Of a stretch of DNA of 64,000 nt, positions 43,488 to 52,000 are shown in pieces; within the stretch, counting starts at the first letter, position 1; each line of letters starts with the position of its first letter. The position numbers and the translations under genes are program-made. The notes under the pieces are model-generated. The model did no database searches. It had not been told where the DNA came from and saw nothing but the letters and a program-made list of their open reading frames with translations. The stretch is from Cryoendolithus antarcticus (taxonomy: Eukaryota > Ascomycota > Dothideomycetes > Cladosporiales > Cladosporiaceae): contig NAJO01000011.1 in NCBI GenBank assembly GCA_002077065.1, forward strand, positions 519,001 through 583,000, given 5' to 3'.

Positions 43488-44771
43488 ATGGAGGCGGACG
43501 TCGAGACTACTTCTTCTTTCCCAGAGCAGTGGCTGAACCAGATTCTGCCATTGCCCTATCGCGTTGCGACATTACTGGTAGCAGGTAAGCAGCAAGCCTC
43601 CTGCATCTCACTCCTCAACATGACAGGCTGATACGCTCCACCACAGGCGTCTGGCTGTGGGCAATCAACCTCCAATACCTCCACTACAAAGGCGTAGACA
43701 CCTCCTCCCTCCTCCGCTACCCGAGCTCCCCCGGCGCGCACCAATCAACCTACCGCCTGGCTCTCTTCCTCACCGTCCCGCTCCTCGCTTCCCTCCCCCT
43801 CTTCGCCGTCCTCCCCTACCAGATCCTCCCGCTTCTGTACCTACTCTACCTCGCCGTAGCGCTCATTATCCCCACAGCATACCTCTCACGTCGAGGCCGG
43901 AGCCGCTTCCTAGCGACGCTGAGGAGGGTGAGTGTGGGCGGTCTGGCGCAGGATCAGGATGGACGGTTCGCGGATATACTACTGGCGGATGTGTTGACGA
44001 GCTATGCGAAGCCGGTGGCGGATTTGTATGTGGTTGTTTGTCTGATGGTGCAGGACAAGGGGGTGCAGGGACGGCCGGATAGGAGCTGTGGGGGAAGTTA
44101 CATGGTACCGTTGTTGATCGGGCTACCGTTCCTGTGGGTATTGCTGCTATCTACACGGCAGCGGCGAATGCTGACTATCTAATGCCAGAATACGATTCCG
44201 GCAATGCATCATTGAAGCAATGCGAGCTCGAGCGCACGGCAAGACAGGATTCCAGCACCTTGCCAATGCGATGAAGTACTCGACTGCTTTTCCTGTGCTC
44301 GTCTGCTCAGCTATGAAGCGCGAGCTCAACCCTGAGCGCATGTGGGCCAGTGAGAAAGGCCTCTCGCGCCTCTGGCTGCTCGCCATCTTCGCCAACTCCC
44401 TTTACTCGTTCTACTGGGACGTAGCGAAAGATTGGGACCTGACACTCTTCTCGCCTGCCGAAGAGCGTAACAATCCGGAGCATCCTTGGGGTTTGCGGAA
44501 GCAGAGAATCTTCCAGCCAGAGAGCATTTACTACGCGGCAATGGCGGTGGACTTGCTACTGAGATGCACGTGGAGTCTGAAGCTCAGCGTGCATCTGTAT
44601 CATTTGAATGATCTGGAAGGCGGGATCTTCATGATCGAGCTGTTCGAGATCCTGCGGCGTTGGATGTGGGTCTTCCTGCGGGTGGAGACCGAATGGCTCC
44701 GGCAGAAGGGCGCGATCACACTAGTTAGCGTGCCGTTGGTAGATCAGCACGCCAAAATCGACGACGACTGA
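43488..44771 (+). CDS. ERD1: EXS-domain protein, ERD1-like
   Basis: Multi-pass Golgi/ER membrane protein of the EXS (ERD1/XPR1/SYG1) family. In yeast, Erd1 is needed for retention of luminal ER proteins and glycosyltransferase recycling. Predicted model: join 43488-43584, 43647-44133, 44189-44771, 388 aa; introns of 62 nt (GTAAGC...CACAG) and 55 nt (GTGGGT...GCCAG, branch CTGAC). Membrane segments include LALFLTVPLLASLPLFAVLP and ILPLLYLLYLAVALIIPTAY. EXS signatures are RFRQCIIEAMRARAHG, HLANAMKYSTAFPVL, NSLYSFYWDVAKDWDL and RRWMWVFLRVETEW. Convergent with THOC5, 61 bp apart. Confidence 0.88.
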
Positions 44772-44832
44772 GTCGCGCAGCGTCAAGCAACCCCTTTTAC
44801 TCTCATGACCTGTTCGAATGCGCTCATTCGCT

Positions 44833-45477
44833 TCAACCCACAACCCCCTCCATCTTCTTCTCCCTCGCCTCAAACACCTTCCTCACATTCCCCTCCCCAG
44901 CAACCCACTTCTCAACCTCGCCATCTAGCCGTCCCAACTCCTCCCTCTTCCCCGCAACCTCTTTCGCTAACCCCTCCTTCCTCCTCTCCAGCTCAACCCT
45001 AACCCCTTCAAGTCTCTGCCTCTCCCTCATCTCATCCTCGATCCGCGCCACCGTCACCTCATGCTCCCCCTTTCCCACATAATCTTCATGACTCTGCAGA
45101 AACTCCTCCACGCTCACCATCGGCAACTTCAAGAACGCGTGATCGTACGTCTCGCAGCCCTCGATCTCGCCTCTCAGATGGCGTTGCTCGTAGTATAGAT
45201 TTTGAAGGGAGAGGTGCAGGGCGTCGATTTCTTGGCGGAGGAGGGTTGTTTGGGCTTTTGTGGCGCGGGTGGAGAGCAGGGCTTTGCGGTTTTGGGCGCG
45301 GAGGGTTGCGAGGTGGGATTTTAGAGTCTTTTGTTGGGCTGAGAGGGCTAGAGGGGAGGGTGGGGTCGAAGAGGAGAGGAGGGACAGGGTTTCGAGAGCG
45401 GATTGGCGGGCTAGGCTGGCGGCGGAGAGGACGGAGAGGAGGAGGGGGTCGGTTATGTGAGGTGTGGTGGGGGACAT
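44833..45477 (-). CDS. THO complex subunit 5 (THOC5/FMIP-like)
   Basis: Component of the THO/TREX mRNA export complex, nuclear. 214 aa from ATG 45477 (MSPTTPHITDPLLLSVLSAA), no introns. The core is coiled coil with the family hallmark LYYEQRHLRGEIEGCETYDH, followed by LPMVSVEEFLQSHEDYVG and EHEVTVARIEDEMRERQRLE. The remainder is a Glu/Arg-rich helix. Fungal THOC5 proteins are about this length and lack the extended C-terminal part of the animal protein. Confidence 0.85.
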   Translation of the reverse strand: MSPTTPHITDPLLLSVLSAASLARQSALETLSLLSSSTPPSPLALSAQQKTLKSHLATLRAQNRKALLSTRATKAQTTLLRQEIDALHLSLQNLYYEQRHLRGEIEGCETYDHAFLKLPMVSVEEFLQSHEDYVGKGEHEVTVARIEDEMRERQRLEGVRVELERRKEGLAKEVAGKREELGRLDGEVEKWVAGEGNVRKVFEAREKKMEGVVG

Positions 45478-45987
45478 GGTAAGGGTTGAGGGATGTTGGG
45501 TTCGTGGTGTAGAGATGGGCGGAGGATGTGTTGAAGTGCGTTGACGGCGCAGTCTGGCGCACGTGCTGTGGATATGCAAGATGTGAGGTGAACCCAAATG
45601 CGATTGTTCTTGGCTTCAGGGCACTTTTGGTCAGCCTTGTGGAGTGATGTGAAGTGCGAGCGGCGAATCTGCCCTTTGTGTGGGAAACGGCTGGAGATTG
45701 GCAGTCACTTGAGAGGACATTCACATGTCCCTCCCTCGGCACGATCGTTCCTTCCGATGACGATCCTCCCGCCTCCCAAGAACCTTCGACATCGAGTATT
45801 TCAAGACGTGTGTCGCGTACCCTTTCATATGTGAATACTTCTGGCTTTCCAGCACGGCATTTTTTCATACTTCTTGCCGGTTCAACGCACTCTCATTACA
45901 TTGCCGCACCCCGTATCGATCCGGCTACAGAGAATTGAGCTGAATGTAATTCAACGCGCGCGAGCGATCTCTTGAATCGTACTACAG
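45478..45987. other. divergent promoter THOC5 / IZH3
   Basis: About 0.5 kb between two divergent starts. No further gene; a small antisense frame is not supported. Confidence 0.4.
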
Positions 45988-47553
45988 ATGGTACAGCCTA
46001 CTCGGCCGCAGGCCGCCGTGCGCTCCTACACGACGACGGCATACAGTACAGGCTCCTCTTCAGCTACACTCACGGAGACGCGCAAGGAGCCCGCGTTCGG
46101 CTCGAGTCCCATGCAATGGCACCACGACATGCCCCGAGCACGGCAACGACGGAGACACTCATCTTATCAGCAGCGATCATGGAGCGCAGACCGGGAGAAC
46201 ATGGCATTACTTCTCGACCGATTTCTGGCAGACCTTGGTAGACGGCTGGAGATGATAGAGACGTACGGGCATTTGAAGATTGATGAGGGCGTGACGTGCG
46301 CTCTAAATTTACTTCATTCGGTTCACGAGAGCTGCGCGCACGTTGGAGATGAGGTACTCGACACCGGACGACGGAGAGCGAAAGTGCTGGTCGAGACAAT
46401 GGAAGAGCAGTACCAGAGCGCTCTTGCGACGAAGGAGACACTTGAGCAGAAAGTCCACGAGGGCATTCGCCTAGCTGAGAACCTGCTCTCAGACTTCGAG
46501 AAACGCGCTTACGACGTTCATCAAGCAGGCTTGAAAGCTACAGCAATAGACATGCTCGACTCCGGCAAGGCCCTTGGTCTAGCAGCCATAGACGACGCCT
46601 CCCACATAGCCTCCGAACTCATGCTCGAGTCCGCCGAGGCTGCGCGAAGAGCGAAGCTAAAAGTGCAGACCGCGATCGAAGAAGCCGTCACCCTAGCCCG
46701 CCGCCATGGTACGATACACTACCACCATCTACCCGAACCCTGGCGCGTAAACCCGCACATACTGAAAGGCTACCGCTTCAGCGAGAACAAACTCGAATGT
46801 ATACGCAGCACCTTCACGACATTTTCGAATGAGACCGTGAACATCTGGTCGCACTTTCTCGGCCTCCTGATCGTGCTATCAATAGCGTTCTATTTCTACC
46901 CCATCTCGCCTGCATTCAAGGAAGCCACGAATCTAGATATCTTCATCGCTGGCTGCTTCTTCTTCGCAGCCTGCAAGTGTCTGGTATGCAGCTGTATGTG
47001 GCATACCATGTCATCTATCTCTGATCAGACGCTGATGGAGCGCTTCGCGTGCGTGGACTACACCGGCATCTCACTACTCGTGGGTGCCAGTATAGTCTCG
47101 GTGGAGTACACGGCTTTCTACTGCGAGCCCTGGAGTCGCTGGATGTGGATCACGATGACCGGCATCTTAGGCATCACAGGCTCAGTCCTGCCATGGCATC
47201 CCCTCTTCAACCGTGCGGATCTAGCCTGGATGCGCGTCGCCTTCTATGTCACGCTCGCTACCACCGGGCTCTTGCCTATTGTACAGCTGACGATCGAGCG
47301 TGGCTATGATGAGATGGCAAGAGCGTATTCACCAATCGTGCAGTCCCTTCTGGTGTATCTCTCTGGTGCGATATTGTACGCTGCCAAGGTGCCAGAGCGG
47401 TGGCTACCTGGAAAGTTCGATTATGCGGGTGGAAGTCATAATATCTGGCATTTGGCAGTGCTGGGTGGGATATTATTCCACTACTCTGCCATGCAAGCCT
47501 TCTTCCGCGAAGCTTTCCGACGAGCTGAAGTCGAGGGATGCTCGGTTTACTAG
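45988..47553 (+). CDS. IZH3: PAQR/haemolysin-III family membrane protein, IZH3-type
   Basis: Seven-transmembrane PAQR protein related to yeast Izh3 (zinc/sterol homeostasis) and adiponectin receptors. Single exon, 521 aa. A long cytosolic N-terminus of about 250 residues, helical and charged (LLDRFLADLGRRLEMIETYG, KVLVETMEEQYQSALATKE), marks the IZH3 subtype. The PAQR core has FSNETVNIWSHFLG, the CSCMWHTMSSIS segment with the first metal-site His, DYTGISLLVGASIVSVEYTA, and the terminal GGSHNIWHLAVLGGILFHYS with the paired metal-site His. The name IZH3 rests on the long N-terminus; the substrate is unknown. Confidence 0.88.
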   Translation: MVQPTRPQAAVRSYTTTAYSTGSSSATLTETRKEPAFGSSPMQWHHDMPRARQRRRHSSYQQRSWSADRENMALLLDRFLADLGRRLEMIETYGHLKIDEGVTCALNLLHSVHESCAHVGDEVLDTGRRRAKVLVETMEEQYQSALATKETLEQKVHEGIRLAENLLSDFEKRAYDVHQAGLKATAIDMLDSGKALGLAAIDDASHIASELMLESAEAARRAKLKVQTAIEEAVTLARRHGTIHYHHLPEPWRVNPHILKGYRFSENKLECIRSTFTTFSNETVNIWSHFLGLLIVLSIAFYFYPISPAFKEATNLDIFIAGCFFFAACKCLVCSCMWHTMSSISDQTLMERFACVDYTGISLLVGASIVSVEYTAFYCEPWSRWMWITMTGILGITGSVLPWHPLFNRADLAWMRVAFYVTLATTGLLPIVQLTIERGYDEMARAYSPIVQSLLVYLSGAILYAAKVPERWLPGKFDYAGGSHNIWHLAVLGGILFHYSAMQAFFREAFRRAEVEGCSVY

Positions 47554-47567
47554 CTTATGCCGGAGTC

Positions 47568-47790
47568 GCAAAAACGCTGGACAATGCGAGAATTGAACTC
47601 GCGATCTCACCCTTCAGGCGAACGCACGCTTTGGGGGACACGCCACCCCGTGAAGGGCGACGGGCGCTGTCCTGTTAAGGACAGCGGGTTGATGCAGTGA
47701 ACCACTCAGATCCCCCGAACAACTGTCTGTAACACTCTGCGCTGTTCGCTGCCTCTGCGGGTACGCGCTACCACTGCGCTAAACGCCCGG
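47568..47790 (-). tRNA. tRNA-like Pol III locus, structure unresolved
   Basis: The minus strand shows a perfect T arm (GCGAG-TTCAATT-CTCGC), B box GTTCAATTC at 47590-47598, a 3' acceptor-like ATTGTCC and a T5 terminator at 47570-47574. Upstream, GGGGGAT at 47710-47716 can pair with that acceptor only with wobbles and one mismatch. It is followed by a Ser/Leu-like D arm (TGAGTGGTTCACTGC) and a 9-bp palindromic hairpin whose loop contains TTAAC (a UAA anticodon is possible). A second, cleaner A box (TTAGCGCAGTGGTAGCGCG) with acceptor CCGGGCG lies at 47764-47790 without a matching 3' half. This is either one Leu-type tRNA with an odd intron plus a truncated tRNA, or a tRNA-derived repeat. Confidence 0.4.
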
Positions 47791-49033
47791 TATGAGGATG
47801 TAGTTGGCGAGGCTCCATATAAGGGCGTGCTGCGACGCCCAAGATTCCACAGGTGGAATGAGTCGTTCCGCCGAGAAACGGCCAGAATTGGATGAGACTG
47901 CAAAGTGTCGAGACTTTGAGGAGAGCAGGTGCCGAGGAGTGCTCGGTCTACTAGACTATGCGCGGCTGTGTAGCTGGGGTTCAAATATGTACATATCTTA
48001 ATGAAGCATGCCTCTTACGTCCCTGCGGTGGTCGACGACGAAAGTGTCTCTCGCAACGCCTCTCCCTTCCTTGTGGCACAAAGCACTGAGCAGCATATGC
48101 AGCCATTAGGATACTCTGTCGGTAGGCTCTACCTCTCCCTGGGGAGTGTTTCCCTCGATTTTGAAGTGACCCCGAGCTTTGAACCTCGGAATACATGATA
48201 TTCGTCAACTTCCACTACGAAAGATCCCAAAAACTGCGAGTTGCTCCGAAACGGCAATATGCAGGTGATAGATGCCCGTGAGTAGCACGGCAATATTCAC
48301 AGGGCTTATCGGTCACGAACCCGTGCATTGTATACTCTCATACGGTCCAGTGTTGTCGTTATACTCGACTACGACATCGGTTGGGGTTAGCAAATATGTG
48401 GTTAATCATCCCTAACCCTCGTAGCTCCACACCACTTCTGCAGCAGTAAGACTCGGCAGGAATGGGTACCTGCATCTGAAGGCACCACAAAATGCGCGGG
48501 CCGCTTGTGAAAGCGGCCGGCCAATAGCACCGTCCGATATGAATGGATGATAATGCCTCGTGTCAGGCCATCAAAGCCGGATAAGTCTTGCTTTTCTCTC
48601 CATATAAGCATAGTGGGGGGGCTGGCGAGCGGTGTGGTGTGAAAGTCTATGTCAGACGTTGGAGTCGGTGACTGCGGCGGGACAACGTGAAGATGAGCGG
48701 TATGGCAAGTCAGCAGAGAGCTCACAAGTGTAAAGTAACGTGAAGGTCAGGCAATCCAGGCAACATGTGGAAGTTGTGACCCGCAAGTGAAGAAATGGCC
48801 TTATCACCGAGTATGATTGGCGGGTGCGGGGCAAAGGCAAGTGCATTGGCCGTTGGAGCTCCAGCCCGTGAGCCGAGCTCTGCCACCAGCTGCACGAGCT
48901 TTTTGTTGACGCAGCTTGCATGATATGACCGCACACCCGAGCTGCTTTTGAGCCTCGAGAGATCTCGTGTCAATCTTCCTCCTCTAATCTTGTAGAATAC
49001 ACCCATACAATCACTCGTCTGCGCACCGCCACC
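47791..49033. other. intergenic, upstream of pyruvate carboxylase
   Basis: About 1.2 kb with no supported gene. It contains the PYC promoter; frames are short and lack motifs. Confidence 0.45.
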
Positions 49034-52000
49034 ATGGCAGACACAGCGGCAAGCAACGAGGTTGCCGTCCCAGAGAAGGACCACGACTACGGCACGCCGC
49101 ACCACGATGGCGACACCCACAGCACCGCCAACACGGTGCACCAGCGGCTGCGTGCTAATAGTACTATCATGCAGCTGAAGAAGATTTTGGTGGCCAACCG
49201 GGGCGAGATCCCGATCCGTATTTTCAGGACGGCACATGAGCTGTCGCTGCAGACCGTGGCTGTCTTCTCATATGAGGATCGGTTGAGCATGCACCGGCAG
49301 AAGGCTGATGAGGCGTATGTGATTGGGAAGCGGGGACAGTATACACCTGTGGCGGCGTATCTGGCTGGAGATGAGATCATCAAGATTGCGCTTGAGCATG
49401 GTAAGTCAGATGATTCGTATCGTGACTTCTGCGTGCTATCACAAGCTGCGCCTGCACATCACTCACCACTCAGGGCGCGCTTACTCCGGACTTCTTGGAC
49501 CTGCCTTCAACAATGCTGCAGATCTCTGGCATCTGCCTCTCAACCCTTTCGAGGCTTTCGACTGTTACCTTTCACACCCTCTCCACGCTGCTCTACCCAT
49601 CGGACATTGGCCAATACTGTCTCACGCTCACGCTCACTTCCCTGACCATACTCCATCACTTCGAGGCACTGAGTGAGCTCTTACAAGCTTCGCTGGTTTT
49701 GCACACTGCCGATCACCCTGCCGATCACGCTGTAAACAACGCATAGCCGCCTACCCTCACAGAGACGCTCAATTTGACCAGGTCAAATCATGGAGTCCAC
49801 CGAGACCGACATCTACCAGTACATCCTCTGGCTGTGTTGAAGTCTCCTCATCAGTACACCCGCCAATGTCAAGCATCCGGCCATGTCCATACTCATGGGT
49901 ACCGAAGCTGCTCTGGAGGCCCTCTTCACAGCGTCCTCTCTGTCTTTTGCTCCTGGTATTTTAGACGTTCTCCAGTCTGCTACTCCTCCCACGATTGCCT
50001 GGTTCAAGAGCTTGCCGACTGATGTCAGGAGGAAGTTTGGCATCTACCTGCTTGTGCTTGAGAAGCCTGGAGCACAACCACGCATCTACGTTAGCAGTGG
50101 GACGTCTGTGGTCGGTGTTTCTGGACGATGGCAACAATACGACGACGGGAAATGGACCCCTGCATACGTGCAGAAAGCTCTGGACAGCGGCTACACCATC
50201 GTGCACAAAGGCCCTCTCTGCTGGGCTCCCATGCCTTCATTGGGTAAACTCTACCCAGCACGCTGCCTTTTCCTTTTGCTGGAGACCATCTTCACCTTCA
50301 TCTTCTGGGCAATGGTGTCGCGCGAGAAAAGCTACGGAATGCCTACGATATGCCCCTGGACCCTGTCCGACCTTCCGTACGATGGCTGCTGTAACCATAG
50401 TCCACTCGTCGAGTGCATCCATGGCGAGGCGGAAGGTCTCTCAGCAGAGCAGATTAAGGTCAAAGAACTCGAGATTCAGGCACGGCGGAATGCGGCACAT
50501 AACGTAAAGTCCCACATCTTGAAGGCTACCGACTACGCTACCTGGAAGAGCAACCAGATAAAGTCCGCAGCTGTATCTGACCGGGTCAAAAAGGCCAACA
50601 GGCAAAACGGAACCTATCGCTGTACCACCTGCAATCTCAACTTCCCGGCACCGTCGAACCGCGACCGCCACTACCGGTCCGAGACACACAAGCAGAAGGT
50701 CGCCGGGACGTGGAAGCCTGAGGTTGTCAAGGATCCACAGCATCAGCGCTGGGTCGCTTCGAACAAGGCCAGCAAGCGCTACAACTGCACTACCTGCGAC
50801 AAGCCCTTCGTCAGTCAGCAGCACTTGGATCGTCACTGCGGCCAGGAGACGCACAAGAAGAAGGTCCTTGCCATGAAGTCGGCTGCGCAGTCGGCGGGCC
50901 CAAGGTCTTAGCTTGGTCCCAACTCTGCATACCAACGGCTTAGCAGAGTATCAATATCACGGCATCTCAGCAACCGCAGCACCTACGGCATGATCTTCTG
51001 TCACATTCCAACTTACTGCACCGCACCTCGCATCATCTACGACCACGTCACACCACAGGCCAACACGCCATACCATCTATGATGCACCACTCTGCAGTTT
51101 TGACCAGGTCGATACACGACCATAATGCTGGATTTACTCCGCTCATCGCATCTCCCCTCACAGCTTTCGTCATGTCATCTCAAACAAAACGACGGCATCT
51201 ACTGGCACGCACGACCTACTGTCGCAGCTCGATCACACTGTGTCAATCCTGGACCGTCATCTTTTCCTTTTCCTTACTTACAATCAACACACTGTTTACA
51301 CATATACTGACTTCTTCTTTCGGCGTCCAACTCGTACACCCTGGCTATGGCTTTTTGAGCGAAAACTATGAGTTCGCGAAGAAAGTGGAAGAGGCCGGAC
51401 TCATCTGGGTTGGCCCCTCCCCTGAGACGATCAACAGCCTCGGTGATAAGGTCTCAGCTCGTAAGCTAGCGCAGAAGTGCGATGTACCTTGCGTGCCTGG
51501 TACGCCAGGTCCAGTCGCCAAGTTCGAGGAGGTCAAGAGCTTCACGGACGAGCATGGCTTTCCGATCATCATCAAGGCAGCATTCGGTGGTGGTGGACGC
51601 GGCATGCGTGTGGTTTGGAAGCAAGAGGAGCTTCAAGACGCATTTGAGCGAGCCACATCCGAGGCAAAGTCGGCATTCGGCAACGGCACAGTGTTCGTCG
51701 AGCGCTTCCTCTACCGACCGAAGCATATTGAGGTGCAGCTGCTGGGGGACAACTATGGCAACGTCAGCCATCTCTATGAGCGTGACTGCTCCGTCCAGCG
51801 TAGACATCAAAAAGTCGTCGAGCTTGCACCAGCCAAGGATCTGCCGAAGGCCACTCGGGACGCCATCCTCAACGATGCAGTGAAGCTCGCCAAATCTGTC
51901 AACTATCGCAATGCCGGTACTGCAGAGTTCCTGGTGGATCAAGAGAACCGACACTACTTCATCGAGATCAATCCACGTATTCAGGTCGAGCACACGATCA

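Larger units (their letters stand above)
49401..51322 (+). other. giant first intron of PYC with inserted ORF
   Basis: At 1922 nt this is at least twenty times the other introns in the window. It starts with GTAAGT directly after GAGCATG. It contains the ORF 49883-50911, a 12-bp repeat pair bracketing it, and about 600 nt of other sequence without recognisable coding capacity. The predicted acceptor has no AG. Confidence 0.75.
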
